NCBI GenBank assembly: GCA_036170535.1
Contig: JAVHPJ010000175.1
Span: 1-64,000, forward strand
Source: SSF53 sp036170535
Lineage (GTDB): Bacteria; Spirochaetota; Leptospiria; Leptospirales; Leptonemataceae
Direction: 5' to 3'
DNA: 64,000 bases
In this document: positions 16,181-25,465 of the stretch, in pieces
Numbering within the stretch: position 1 is the stretch's first letter
Layout of the letters: every line of letters starts with the position of its first letter
The notes under the pieces: generated by a model
The model's database searches: none
What the model saw: the letters and a program-made list of their open reading frames with translations, nothing else
What the model was told of the DNA's origin: nothing
Program-made: the position numbers and the translations under genes

Positions 16181-17494
16181 ATGGACGAGGACTTGTTTGA
16201 ACGCCAGAGCCTGCGCGGCCAGCCGCTGCCCGCGCGGCTCCGGCCGCAGACCTGGGCCGGATTAATCGGCCACGAGGCGCTGGTGCGCAAGCTGCGTGGC
16301 AAGCCCCCGCACTCCATGGTGTTGTACGGTCCGCCCGGCTCCGGCAAGACCACCTTCGCCAGCGTGTTCGCCCGCGAAGCGGATGCGCCCTTCAAACAGC
16401 TTTCGGCCGTCAGTGCGGGCGTAAAAGAGGTGCGCGAAGCCATCGAAGAGGGGCGTACGCGCTTTCGAACCGTCGGGCGCGGAATTATTCTGTTTCTCGA
16501 CGAAATTCATCGCTTCTCAAAGTCACAGCAGGACGCTCTCCTCGAAGCGGTGGAGGCCGGCTGGATTACGCTTATCGGCGCGACCACGGAGAATCCGTCG
16601 TTTGAAGTCGTGGGCCCGCTCCTCTCGCGCTGTCAGGTGTATCGCATAGAACCCTTCGACGACGCCGCGCTGAATCGAATTTTGGAGCGCGCGCTCGCCG
16701 AAGATGCGGAGATGGCGAACTATAGTTTAGCGGACGAGGCGCGGCCGCTGCTGCTCGAGGCGGCCGGCGGCGATGCGCGGCGCTTGCTTTCCGGTCTCGA
16801 ACTCGCCGCGCAAACGGCGCGCGCCCGCTCGCCCCGGGCTTTTACGGAAAAACCTGAGCCTGTAAGAATTCTCCCGGAGGATGCAAAACTCGCCCTCGAA
16901 GGCCGCGTGCGCGATTACGACAAGGCCGGCGAGAATCATTACGACATGGCCAGCGCGTTCATCAAGAGCCTGCGCGGGTCGGATCCGGACGCGGCATTGC
17001 TCTACATGGCCGCCATGCTCGAAGGCGGCGAAGACCCGCTGTTTATCGCGCGCCGCATGATCATTTTCGCCGCCGAGGACGTGGGCAACGCCTATCCCCA
17101 GGCGCTCTCGATCGCCGTCGCCGCCTTCCAGGCCGTGGAACGCATCGGACTGCCGGAGGGCCGCATTGTGCTGGGCCAGGCGGCGACTTTGCTCGCGGCT
17201 GCGCCCAAAAGCAACGCCGCATATCTGGCGATCGATGCGGCGCTCGCCGCTGTGCGCGGCCGGGCGGTGCGCGCGCCCAATCACCTGCGCAACGCCCCGA
17301 CCAAAACCCATCGCGCGGAAGGGGCCGGCCAGGGTTATAAGTATCCGCACGATTTTCCGGGCGGCTATGTGGAGCAGCCGTATCTGCCGGAAGGATTCGA
17401 AAAGGCGCAGTTCTATTTTCCCACGGAACATGGATCGGAAAATCGGTTTCGCGAACGTCTACGGCTCTTGCGTCCCGCGCGCAAATACGATTGA
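16181..17494 (+). CDS. rarA: Replication-associated recombination protein A (RarA/MgsA)
   Basis: The 437-residue AAA+ protein starts at the ATG 16181, which gives the family N-terminus (MDEDLFERQSLRGQPLPARL then RPQTWAGLIGHEAL). Walker A GPPGSGKT (50-57) is followed by Walker B IILFLDEIHRFSKSQQD, sensor GATTENPSFEV and the MgsA C-terminal domain with RMIIFAAEDVGNAYPQAL and a PNHLRNAPTK segment. RarA acts at stalled replication forks. It is full length. It shares a direction and a short gap with the upstream membrane gene, but a functional link is not apparent. Confidence 0.95.
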   Translation: MDEDLFERQSLRGQPLPARLRPQTWAGLIGHEALVRKLRGKPPHSMVLYGPPGSGKTTFASVFAREADAPFKQLSAVSAGVKEVREAIEEGRTRFRTVGRGIILFLDEIHRFSKSQQDALLEAVEAGWITLIGATTENPSFEVVGPLLSRCQVYRIEPFDDAALNRILERALAEDAEMANYSLADEARPLLLEAAGGDARRLLSGLELAAQTARARSPRAFTEKPEPVRILPEDAKLALEGRVRDYDKAGENHYDMASAFIKSLRGSDPDAALLYMAAMLEGGEDPLFIARRMIIFAAEDVGNAYPQALSIAVAAFQAVERIGLPEGRIVLGQAATLLAAAPKSNAAYLAIDAALAAVRGRAVRAPNHLRNAPTKTHRAEGAGQGYKYPHDFPGGYVEQPYLPEGFEKAQFYFPTEHGSENRFRERLRLLRPARKYD

Positions 17495-17588
17495 ACCCGG
17501 CGCAGCCCGGCTGGCCGGCCCTGCCTGCGGCGCCTGCGCCCCGGACTATAACACTTGTCAATGATCCGGGGCGGATTTTCCTCGCAGT

Positions 17589-17810
17589 ATGGCCCAACCC
17601 GAAGCTCCCCGGCCGCTGCCGACCTGTCGCTGCGGCCACGACCGCAATCATCCCCTTGTGGAAACCGTGAATCGGTACGGCATTCTGGGCTGGTTGGCGA
17701 TGATTAACGGAGTTACGGCCCGACCTAAGGAGGTCGCCTTTATGTGTCGCCGCTGCCGTTCGACCTTTGACCGCACCCGGGACCCGGCTTTCTTAAACAA
17801 GGAAGCCTGA
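17589..17810 (+). CDS. Small Cys-pair protein, possibly a zinc ribbon
   Basis: The 73-residue protein has TCRCGHDRNH near residue 12 and CRRCRSTFDRT near residue 52, so two Cys-x-Cys or Cys-x-x-Cys knuckles with a His, suggesting a zinc ribbon. No family is recognised. It lies alone between rarA and phoU with gaps of 94 and 72 bp, and the ribosome site is weak. The coding call rests on the knuckle spacing and the open frame. Confidence 0.6.
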   Translation: MAQPEAPRPLPTCRCGHDRNHPLVETVNRYGILGWLAMINGVTARPKEVAFMCRRCRSTFDRTRDPAFLNKEA

Positions 17811-17882
17811 TCGGTATTTTTTCCCGAATTGTAATAAAAATGAATAGCGCGGCGAAGTCCGGCCGCCTGAAGTTCAGAGCGT

Positions 17883-18617
17883 ATGTCTCCCGGCGCAGAC
17901 GCCGTACAGTCGCGATTTGACTTTCTGAAAAGCAATCTGGCCAATATGGCCGAGATTGTGCTCGAGCAGACCCTGCTTTTGAGCGACGCCCTGGAAGCGG
18001 ACGACTACGCCCTCGCGCAGCAGGTGCTGGATCGCGACGACCTGATCGACGAACTCGAAAAGGAAAACGACAACATTTCCCAGACTGCCATTCTGGAAGC
18101 TGTGGCCTCCCGCAAGGCGATGGGCATTGAACAGTACTCGCCGGAGATTCTTTTAAAGCAGGATCCCCTGCGTTTCGCCCTCTCCGCCATACGAATCACG
18201 CGCAACCTCGAGCGCCTGGGCGATAATGTCGCCAATGTTGTAAAGTGTTTTCGCAACGGTCTTGTGCCCCGTGGCGCCTTCGCAAATAACGAGCTGTTGA
18301 GCCTGATACTTTCGCGCGTAATCACGATCGTCGGCATGGCCGTTGAGTCGCTGGTGGAAGAAAAGAATCGCTTCTTTGGGTCCATTCAAACCGTCGATGC
18401 CGAGCTGGACGCCCTGTGCCAGAAAGCCTACGAAATCTACGTGGACGATCCGTATACGGACAAGCGTACGTTTTCCGATTTATACCGGATCATCCTCTGT
18501 CTCGAACGGATTGGCGATCATGCGGTAAACGTGGGCGAGGAACTCGTGCGGCTCTCCACCGGGCAAGACATTCGGCATATGGACAATATGCGCCGGGCTA
18601 CGCCGCTTGCCGAATAA
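17883..18617 (+). CDS. phoU: PhoU-like phosphate-signalling protein
   Basis: The 244-residue protein is all helical with two PhoU-type repeats: in the first, SALEADDYALAQQVLDRDD and AIRITRNLERLGDNVANV; in the second, CQKAYEIYVDDPYTDKRTF and RIILCLERIGDHAVNVGEEL. The E-R-x-G-D-x-x-x-N motifs bind metal clusters in PhoU structures. PhoU represses phosphate uptake through the PstSCAB/PhoR system; those genes are not in the window. The N-terminus is not perfectly typical, so the start is probable. Confidence 0.88.
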   Translation: MSPGADAVQSRFDFLKSNLANMAEIVLEQTLLLSDALEADDYALAQQVLDRDDLIDELEKENDNISQTAILEAVASRKAMGIEQYSPEILLKQDPLRFALSAIRITRNLERLGDNVANVVKCFRNGLVPRGAFANNELLSLILSRVITIVGMAVESLVEEKNRFFGSIQTVDAELDALCQKAYEIYVDDPYTDKRTFSDLYRIILCLERIGDHAVNVGEELVRLSTGQDIRHMDNMRRATPLAE

Positions 18618-18730
18618 GCGCGGCCGCCCGCAGTAAATTCGCTTAAACATTACACATGTAACGCTCCTGACGGCCCTTTGGTACACAGGGGACATTGCAC
18701 TCCGGCCCTGGTTCGTGCTAAGGTCGAGCC

Positions 18731-19705
18731 ATGCTCACTACCAGAATCCTGCCGTTTGTGTTTGCGTCGTTCCGGCGTCCGCCATGCCGGCGCCCCGCTG
18801 CGGCGATCGCTTGTCTGGCGCTGTTTGGTTCGCTGTACTGCCAGCCCGCCGCCGGCGAGTCCGGCATGGAGACGGCTGCGCTTGCCGGGATCTTGCAGCC
18901 AGGCGCGAGCGGCGACGCGGACACGACGCAGCCGGACGCGGTGTCCGTTCCGGCGGGCGATCCGCCGGCGCCGGGCGAACCCCAGATTGCGCCGACGCTG
19001 CAGCCGCTGACGCTCGCGACGTTTGATGCAAATCCGGCCGACGATCCCTCGGGCATACGCGGATTAATCTTTGTGCAAAACGTCGCTTTTGCGCAGCCCG
19101 TGCATTCCGGCACCGCCGTTACCGCCTTTGTGGGTCGACGCAACATGACCCTTCAGGCGGACGGAACCGTAATAAATGCGCAGCGCCACATTACGCGCAA
19201 CGCTTCCGCGCCCATTTCTTTTTCCTTCGTTGTGGAAGCCGACCGCCGCTTTAAGATTCTCGTAGTTGCGCGCAATCAATACGGTCTGAGCGTCCAGGAA
19301 GTGCATCGTGGACACGCGCGCGTCTGCGCCGACGCTCGTCCCGCCCCGGCGGTCCTTGGCGATTGCGCGGATTACTGCTTGAGTTTCCAGAAGAATGGGG
19401 CGCAGTTTGAAGCGGGAGCGCGCTACGTCCCCGCCGAGCCGCTGACCATTCTTCGACTGGACGTGCGCGCTCTGCATCCGCGCGGCGTGACTCCGAGCGC
19501 GGCCTACCATTTATTCCAGGCGAACGGCGCTCCCACGTTGCCCGTCGCGGAGTATAACGCGCTTGCCGCAGTTGACTCGGTCGGTTACACGAATACCCAC
19601 GACTTTTTGTGCTTGCGCTCCGAGTCGCTGCTTGTTGCGCAAAAAGCGGACGGCGGGCTCGTGTCGCGCGCGATGCAGTGGCGCCTGCTCACGCCCGAGC
19701 ACTGA
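18731..19705 (+). CDS. Secreted protein of unknown function
   Basis: The 324-residue protein has a long basic N-region followed by a hydrophobic signal (AAIACLALFGSLYCQPAAGES), so a lipoprotein with Cys at LFGSLYC or cleavage after the AAG is possible. A Pro/Ala/Asp-rich linker (about 50-85) precedes a beta-rich domain with a Cys trio (VCADARP, GDCADYCLSF) and a late FLCLRS Cys. I know no family for it. It stands alone, 114 bp after phoU, and is convergent to the next gene at 45 bp. Confidence 0.65.
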   Translation: MLTTRILPFVFASFRRPPCRRPAAAIACLALFGSLYCQPAAGESGMETAALAGILQPGASGDADTTQPDAVSVPAGDPPAPGEPQIAPTLQPLTLATFDANPADDPSGIRGLIFVQNVAFAQPVHSGTAVTAFVGRRNMTLQADGTVINAQRHITRNASAPISFSFVVEADRRFKILVVARNQYGLSVQEVHRGHARVCADARPAPAVLGDCADYCLSFQKNGAQFEAGARYVPAEPLTILRLDVRALHPRGVTPSAAYHLFQANGAPTLPVAEYNALAAVDSVGYTNTHDFLCLRSESLLVAQKADGGLVSRAMQWRLLTPEH

Positions 19706-19749
19706 CCGGGCGGCCGAACCGGCGAACGCCGCGGCGGCCAGCGGCGTTG

Positions 19750-20547
19750 TTATTGCGCGAGTCGTTGATATGCGAAATAGGCGATCGCGCATACGATTGC
19801 GTTCACGCCGGTGTTCCACAGAAACAACGCAAGGAAGGGCAGCGAAAAACCGGAGGCGGCGTCGCCTGCGATGCGATGAATCCGGCGGCGCGAATTTTCC
19901 AGCACGCTTTCGGCTTCCCAGGCGGACGGCGAACTGGCGGGCGCCGGCGTGCGCGGCAAATCGCGCGCCTTCACGCCCTGGGCGCGAGAAAGCGCGCTAT
20001 CCAGCAGCTCGCCGCCGTTTTTTGCGAGATGATACAACGCGCGTTGCAGCGGCCACCGAAAGACGAATGCAAAAAAGCCAAAGCGTTTCTTAAGACCGTC
20101 CAGCAGGGCCGGCAAAAAAGCGATGAGCGTAACGCCGCGCAGCATGTCGCCGGGCGAAGGCAGCTGCTCGCGCAGCCGATGGCGATCGCGCAGAGCCAGA
20201 ATGGAAATTTCAAAGGCGTCGTCCACGATAGCCGAGATGTCGTGCACCAGGCGCTTTGCCAGATTGCGCAGGCCGAGCGACAGGCCCGAGCTGAAAGCGG
20301 CGTATACGCCCAGGCCGGCGGCCAGCAAGGCAGCCAGATCGCCGACTTTAAACTTCAGATAAATCGCCAGTGCGACCGCGAGCAGCAGAAGCGCGAACGC
20401 CGGCAGAAAGACGATGAAGCCGGCGTATTGCGGAAAGCCGATCAGATTCAAGGCGCGCTGGACCATCTCCGGCTTCTGGTATTTTGTAAAGTCAAGGCCG
20501 CTGCGAGCGGCCACTTCACGGACAAGACGGGCTATTTTTTGTTTCAT
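19750..20547 (-). CDS. Membrane protein of unknown function
   Basis: The 265-residue product has hydrophobic stretches at about 43-64 (IVFLPAFALLLLAVALAIYL), 70-95, 136-165 and a C-terminal one at about 235-258 (FLALFLWNTGVNAIVCAIAYF). The N-terminus is basic and hydrophilic. A cytoplasmic loop (about 190-228) carries ALSRAQGVKARDLPRT. No family is recognised. It lies 20 bp after the nucleotidyltransferase gene on the same strand, so the two are probably co-transcribed. Confidence 0.7.
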   Translation of the reverse strand: MKQKIARLVREVAARSGLDFTKYQKPEMVQRALNLIGFPQYAGFIVFLPAFALLLLAVALAIYLKFKVGDLAALLAAGLGVYAAFSSGLSLGLRNLAKRLVHDISAIVDDAFEISILALRDRHRLREQLPSPGDMLRGVTLIAFLPALLDGLKKRFGFFAFVFRWPLQRALYHLAKNGGELLDSALSRAQGVKARDLPRTPAPASSPSAWEAESVLENSRRRIHRIAGDAASGFSLPFLALFLWNTGVNAIVCAIAYFAYQRLAQ

Positions 20548-20566
20548 TACGCGTGTTTCGAGCGAT

Positions 20567-21265
20567 TCAGGAGAGATAGTTGATTAATTCGTCGATCAGT
20601 TCATCCGGCAGGTCCAGACCGCGCGCCAGGATGCGTTCGTTGTATTTCTTAAAGCTGTGGCGGTGATCCGAGGTGCGCAGGTACACGTTGAGCGCTTCCA
20701 CGGCGTACTGGCGAAAACCGTCGAGCAGCTCTTTGTTTTGTTCCAGCCGATCGTAGTACGAAATAAACAAGGGGCGATTCACCGGTCGGCCAATAATCCG
20801 ATAAAACATAAAGCGATAGACTACCGGATCGTTCAGGGCGCGGTTTTCGCGAATGGCCCGCTCAACATATTTCAGGTTGATGCAATCCAGGATCTCCATC
20901 TTGCACACGTCGTTGTGCAATTGCTTGTTTACCACTTTGTAGATTTCGTCGCGCTCAAAGACGAGATTGGGGCAATTCAGCGGACATTCGCCGTCGTCGG
21001 CGTGCAGATCGCAATAGTGCAGTATAATACAATCCGCATCGGAGTGGGGTTCGACCAGGCCAAAGTTAATGCTGCCCAGGATTTCGATGGCCACCGGATA
21101 GCCGCGCGTCTTGAGCGCTTGAACCGCGCGCCGAAAGGCCTGCATGCGCCGTAACGCGTGCTTGGTGTCGTAGTTGCGATACTTGTTTTTGAGCTTTTGA
21201 TACGTTTCGAATAAATTACGCTGTTCGGCGTTGTCCGGCGGGCTCGTGCGCTGCGGGGAATCCAT
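20567..21265 (-). CDS. Nucleotidyltransferase-fold protein with Cys/His insert
   Basis: The 232-residue protein has the Pol-beta-type signature GSINFGLVEPHSDADCIILH (residues about 64-84), where G-S and D-x-D are catalytic in nucleotidyltransferases. Directly after comes CDLHADDGECPLNC, a C-x2-H-x5-C-x3-C pattern that could bind zinc or be structural. The rest is helical with a repeated basic region near the end. The role is unknown; tRNA- or protein-directed nucleotidyl transfer are options. It precedes the membrane gene at 20 bp on the minus strand. Confidence 0.75.
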   Translation of the reverse strand: MDSPQRTSPPDNAEQRNLFETYQKLKNKYRNYDTKHALRRMQAFRRAVQALKTRGYPVAIEILGSINFGLVEPHSDADCIILHYCDLHADDGECPLNCPNLVFERDEIYKVVNKQLHNDVCKMEILDCINLKYVERAIRENRALNDPVVYRFMFYRIIGRPVNRPLFISYYDRLEQNKELLDGFRQYAVEALNVYLRTSDHRHSFKKYNERILARGLDLPDELIDELINYLS

Positions 21266-21459
21266 ATGCGTTAGCTGCGGCCGCGCTCCAGCGACTGCGT
21301 CTGGAACGGAGCTTTCCGAACGGCGTTCTGGCGGTCAATTTGAATGACGGCTTGCGCCGGGTTTTGCGCCGCCGGCCGGCGCGCGCGCTCGCAGGCGGCC
21401 GGGCGGTTTTTGTGCAAAGCGAGTTGCCAGGAGATCAGGCGGGTCCGGACTTGAACGAG

Positions 21460-23280
21460 ATGACGATCCCTGAGCGCATCCGATCGCTTGTGCGCATTAC
21501 AAGCCCGCGATTGATCTACATTTACTCCGTATTGATCGGTTTACTGGCGGGATTTGGCGCCGCCGGCGTCGCTTACGCGGTTGCGTGGGCCGAACATCTG
21601 TTGCTGGTGAAGCTGGCCGGATTTCCGCTCGAACACGCGCCGGGCGCGGTGCATGTTTCGGGGGGCGCGCGTCCGCCGGCCTTCACACCCTGGATCTTCG
21701 CGCTTTTGCCGGCTGCGGGCGGCCTGGTCGTGGGACTCATGGCGCGCTACTTTGGCCGCGCCGCTTCCGGTTCCGGCACCGACGACATGATTGAGGCGTT
21801 CCACCAGCGCGAAGGCGTGATTCGTCCGGGGGGGCCGCTTACAAAGACCGCGGCCACAATTGTGACGCTCGGCGCCGGCGGCTCCGGCGGACCGGAGGGG
21901 CCGATTTCCTACATCGGGGCCGGTCTGGGATCCTGGATTGCGCAGTTGATTCGCGCCGGCGCGCGCGCTCGCCGCACCCTGCTGATCGCCGGCGCGGCCG
22001 GCGGCCTGGGCGCGCTCTTTCGCGCGCCCCTGGGCGGCGCGATGGTGGCGGTCGAGGTCCTCTATAAAGAGGACATTGAAAGCGATTCGCTGGTGCCCGC
22101 GATCCTTTCGTCGGTTACGGCCTATCTCACCTACACGGCCATACACGGTCCGGGTTCACTGTTTCGCGTGCGCGAAATTGCGATGAAGGACTATCGTGAA
22201 TTGCTGATCTACGCTGCGCTGGGGCTGGTCTGTTACGCGGCGGGATACGTCTACGTGCGTTTTTTTCATCTGGTGCGCACGGGCTTTGAGCGCGCGCCGC
22301 TGCCGATCTGGATCAAGCCGGCGCTCGGCGGCGCGGTCGTTGGCGGGGTCGCGTTATTTTTTCCAAACGCGGCAGGCGAAGGATTGGGCTATTTACAACG
22401 CGTATTAAACGGGGCGCCGGTCGTCGGGCTTTCGCGCGCGCCGCTGACTCTGGCGATGGCATTTCTCTTGATGGCCGCTCTGAAAATCGTCACGTCTTCG
22501 TTTACTGTCGGCTCGGGCGGCGCCGCCGGCCTCTTCGCTCCGTCGCTTTTTGTCGGCGCAATGCTCGGCGGTTTTGTTGGCGCTCTCTCGCAGTATCTAT
22601 TGCCCGGTTGGCGATTGCCGATTGCGCCGTTCATGCTTGTAGGCATGAGCGCGTTATTCGCCGGAGTGGCGCGCGCGCCGTTTGCATCCATGATCATGGT
22701 GTGCGATGTGATCGGATCGTACAAACTGTTGCCGCAGCTGATGATCGTTTCAATGATCTCCTTCGTACTCTCGCATCGTTGGTCCTTGTACACGCAGCAG
22801 ATGGAAAACCGCTTTAAATCTCCGGCGCATCACTGGGACATGCAGTTGGACGTGCTCGATCAGGTGCGCCTGCAAGACGAGTTTTCCGAGTTCCGTCAGA
22901 TTGCGATTGTCGACCGCCGCGCCAGTCTGTCGTCGGCCGAGGACCTGGCAGTGCAATACCAGGCGACGGATTTTGTCGTTCGCGACGGCGATCATTATCA
23001 CGGCATGCTTTCTTTCAAAAAGACGCGTATGAGCGCGAGCGATCTGCAACAGTTGCGCGGGCTGATTGCGGTGGAAGACATTACCGACGTGAATTGCCCG
23101 CCGGTGCGGCCGGACGATTCGCTCTCGAAGGCCCTCGGAATCATAACAAAATACGAACTGGATAAGGCGGCGGTCGCGGACGCCGAGGGGCGCCTCCTGG
23201 GTTACGTGCGCTATAACGAAATATTCGCCGCGTATCAGAAGCGTTTGCGACGTGCGCGCACTCCCGCACAACCCGCGTAA
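21460..23280 (+). CDS. ClC-type chloride channel/transporter with C-terminal CBS region
   Basis: From the ATG 21460 (an ORF extends to 21340 but that part looks non-membrane and unconserved) the 606-residue protein has the ClC fold in the first about 430 residues: GSGTDD (104-109) in place of GSGIP, GGSGGPEGP (140-148) with the gating Glu146, and GSGGAAGLFAPSLFVGA for the GxFAP helix. Residues about 450-606 look like a CBS pair (ending KAAVADAEGRLLGYVRYNEI). ClC proteins carry Cl- or swap it with protons. The filter substitutions make the ion preference uncertain. Confidence 0.88.
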   Translation: MTIPERIRSLVRITSPRLIYIYSVLIGLLAGFGAAGVAYAVAWAEHLLLVKLAGFPLEHAPGAVHVSGGARPPAFTPWIFALLPAAGGLVVGLMARYFGRAASGSGTDDMIEAFHQREGVIRPGGPLTKTAATIVTLGAGGSGGPEGPISYIGAGLGSWIAQLIRAGARARRTLLIAGAAGGLGALFRAPLGGAMVAVEVLYKEDIESDSLVPAILSSVTAYLTYTAIHGPGSLFRVREIAMKDYRELLIYAALGLVCYAAGYVYVRFFHLVRTGFERAPLPIWIKPALGGAVVGGVALFFPNAAGEGLGYLQRVLNGAPVVGLSRAPLTLAMAFLLMAALKIVTSSFTVGSGGAAGLFAPSLFVGAMLGGFVGALSQYLLPGWRLPIAPFMLVGMSALFAGVARAPFASMIMVCDVIGSYKLLPQLMIVSMISFVLSHRWSLYTQQMENRFKSPAHHWDMQLDVLDQVRLQDEFSEFRQIAIVDRRASLSSAEDLAVQYQATDFVVRDGDHYHGMLSFKKTRMSASDLQQLRGLIAVEDITDVNCPPVRPDDSLSKALGIITKYELDKAAVADAEGRLLGYVRYNEIFAAYQKRLRRARTPAQPA

Positions 23281-23286
23281 GCGGCC

Positions 23287-23880
23287 TTACGTCAGTTTAC
23301 GCAGCTCTGCGTTTTTCAAATGCGGCAGGCTGCGGTGCTCGCCCGAAGGCAGAGCGGCGAAAACGGTCTGGAGGATCTGCAGGGTGTCGCCGTGAGATAC
23401 GAGCACGACGGCGCTGTCGCCTTCGTTAGCTTCCAAATCCGCGCACAGGCTCAGAATGCGGGCGCGCACCTCATTTGCGCTTTCCGAATGAAGCGTGTGC
23501 GCATCCGGATTGATCGCATCGACGGACCAGATCTCCGCATAACGATCATGAGACTGCAGCTCCAGGTCGCCAAAGCTGCGTTCGCGCAAGCGCGCGTCGA
23601 GTTCCGGCGCGGGGAAGCCCAGGAACTCGCAAAAGAGCTCTGCGGTTTCGCGCGCCCTCCGAAAGTCCGAGCTTACAACACGAGCGCCGCTCAGCGCTTG
23701 CAGCTCGCCGCTCCTGATGCGCGCGGCAATCGACGCGAACTCGAGACGGCATTGTTCGACGCCGCGTTCGGACAGGCCGTAGTCGGCGATGCCGTGCTCC
23801 GGTCGGGAAACCACTAACCCGCGTTCATTGGCCGTTGAAACGCCGTGACGCAGGACGAAATATGTGCGCTGTAACTTCAT
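23287..23880 (-). CDS. Histidine phosphatase (phosphoglycerate mutase-like)
   Basis: The 197-residue protein starts YFVLRHGVSTANERGLVVS, with the RHG phospho-His motif at residues about 11-13, followed by the second-core residues SDFRRARETAELF and a C-terminal VVLVSHGDTLQIL carrying the late His. Family members dephosphorylate sugars, nucleotides or phosphoproteins. It follows the acyl-CoA-synthetase-like gene: its ATG overlaps that gene's stop (ATGA at 23877-23880), so they are coupled. Confidence 0.9.
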   Translation of the reverse strand: MKLQRTYFVLRHGVSTANERGLVVSRPEHGIADYGLSERGVEQCRLEFASIAARIRSGELQALSGARVVSSDFRRARETAELFCEFLGFPAPELDARLRERSFGDLELQSHDRYAEIWSVDAINPDAHTLHSESANEVRARILSLCADLEANEGDSAVVLVSHGDTLQILQTVFAALPSGEHRSLPHLKNAELRKLT

Positions 23881-25370
23881 CGGCGGCGATTACGCATCAA
23901 CTGCAAGTCCCCGTTTGCGGTGAGGCGTCCATAGTCTCGCGTGGCGAGCCAGCCTTGTTCATCGATTGCGCCGGCGGTCTTTTCGGGATCCTGGAAATAA
24001 CCCTGCATGAGCGTTTCGCTTCGAAGATAGATGCGGCCCTCCGCCCAGGGCAGATTTGATACGTCTTCACCGCGGCTGTTCAGCAAGCGCAGCTCGACGC
24101 CGGGCAAACACGCGCCGACTGTGCCGGGCGCGAGACGCCGCCGCTGTCCGGTGAATTCAAGCGTGCGGCAGGCGGCGATGCCGGAAGCTTCGGAGATCCA
24201 GTAACCTTCCAGGAGGGCGATGTCCAGACTGCGAAACAGATCTTCCAGGCTGCGGTGCAGCCGCTCCCCGCCGGTGAGCGCAACGCGCAGTCGTCCGCCC
24301 AGTCGTTTTTCAAAAGTCCGGCGCATCAGCCAGTCGCCGGTCGTTTTAAACGGAAAAAGTAGAATAATCGCTGCGACGCTGCCGAACGCCGACGCGAAGT
24401 TCAGCGCGGCGCCCTTTTCCGAAAATTCTCCGGAAAGCGCGTCTTCCGAAATATGATACATTCGCACCAGCAAGAGATGCAGACGCCGCAAGAGCAGCTC
24501 AAGCGCAGAGTCGGTAAATACGCCGTCGCGAACGCGACGCAGCAGCATGTTCAGTACGCCGGGCGGCGCGATGGCGAGCGTCGGTTTGAGCGCGCGACTG
24601 TGACGGAAAAAGTCGACCGGATTGGATATGAGCAGCGTCACGCCGCTGTGCAGGGACAACAAAAACGGCAGGCGGCCGGGCGCGCGATGAAAGGGCGTCG
24701 CCGTGATCAGCCGATCGCTTTCCTCCGTGGGGAAGATTGATGCGAAAGACAAAACGTTGCGCAGTATATTGCGGTGAGTGAGCACCACGCCAACCGGTGC
24801 AGGATCGCTCGGGGCCGCGCGTTTGAACAGCACGCTGGCGGCGTCGTCTGTTACGCGCACGCCCGGCAGGGATAAAAAACGCACAAAAGCGCGCAGGGCG
24901 CGACCGCGGCTTTCCAGATCCGTAAAGGTGTGCAGGCCGCCGCGCGTGGTGCGGCGTTTCCAGGAGAGGTGCACCAGTCGCAGGCTGCGCGCCTCGGCGC
25001 CGGCCCCGGCCAGCAAATCCTCGCGGTCCGAAAAGAGAAACTTCGCTCCGGTCTTCTGGATCACATCGAGCGTGAGGCGCAGATCGGCGGATTCTTCGAG
25101 GGCCACATCGATGCCGCCGCAAAAGTGCACGGCCATGTAGGCGAGCAGCCATTCCGGCGAGTTGCGGCCGACGATGACCGCCGCCGCTCCTGGTTTGAAT
25201 CCGCGCCGCCAGATTCCCGCGGCGATGCGTCGTGCGTAGCGGGAAAGATCGCCATACGTGATCTCGCGCGCCCGACCCTGGCGCACAAAGCGCACCGCAA
25301 TCAAATCTTCGTAAAGTTCGCACTGGCGGCGAATCCAGGCGCCAAGGATGGTGGATTGCGAGGAGGGCAT
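23877..25370 (-). CDS. Degenerate acyl-CoA synthetase/AMP-binding enzyme
   Basis: The 497-residue protein begins at the ATG 25370, matching the family N-terminus (ITYGDLSRYARRIAAGIWRRG). It is of the adenylate-forming (AMP-binding) superfamily: LVHLSW, GVVLTHRNILRNVLSFAS, ALTGGERLHRSLEDLFRSLD, and LLEGYWISEASGIAA are in place. But the P-loop YTSGTTGxPKG region is replaced by LFKRAAPSDPAPVG, the TGD motif of the hinge is ATRDYGRL, and the C-terminal small domain with the catalytic Lys is absent. It is probably inactive or altered. It is coupled to the downstream histidine phosphatase gene. Confidence 0.8.
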   Translation of the reverse strand: MPSSQSTILGAWIRRQCELYEDLIAVRFVRQGRAREITYGDLSRYARRIAAGIWRRGFKPGAAAVIVGRNSPEWLLAYMAVHFCGGIDVALEESADLRLTLDVIQKTGAKFLFSDREDLLAGAGAEARSLRLVHLSWKRRTTRGGLHTFTDLESRGRALRAFVRFLSLPGVRVTDDAASVLFKRAAPSDPAPVGVVLTHRNILRNVLSFASIFPTEESDRLITATPFHRAPGRLPFLLSLHSGVTLLISNPVDFFRHSRALKPTLAIAPPGVLNMLLRRVRDGVFTDSALELLLRRLHLLLVRMYHISEDALSGEFSEKGAALNFASAFGSVAAIILLFPFKTTGDWLMRRTFEKRLGGRLRVALTGGERLHRSLEDLFRSLDIALLEGYWISEASGIAACRTLEFTGQRRRLAPGTVGACLPGVELRLLNSRGEDVSNLPWAEGRIYLRSETLMQGYFQDPEKTAGAIDEQGWLATRDYGRLTANGDLQLMRNRRR

Positions 25371-25465
25371 GGAAGGCGGCCGCCAGCAGACGCCCACGTT
25401 ACAGCGGCGCAGGCAATAAAAAAAAGACGCTGCGGTCGGCTCCGGCCGATCCGGATCAAACTCAG

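Noticed and set aside
18648..18666. Near-palindrome around TTACACATGTAA upstream of the unknown secreted protein
   Set aside because: It has mismatches and no partner copy in the window, so I would not call it an operator.
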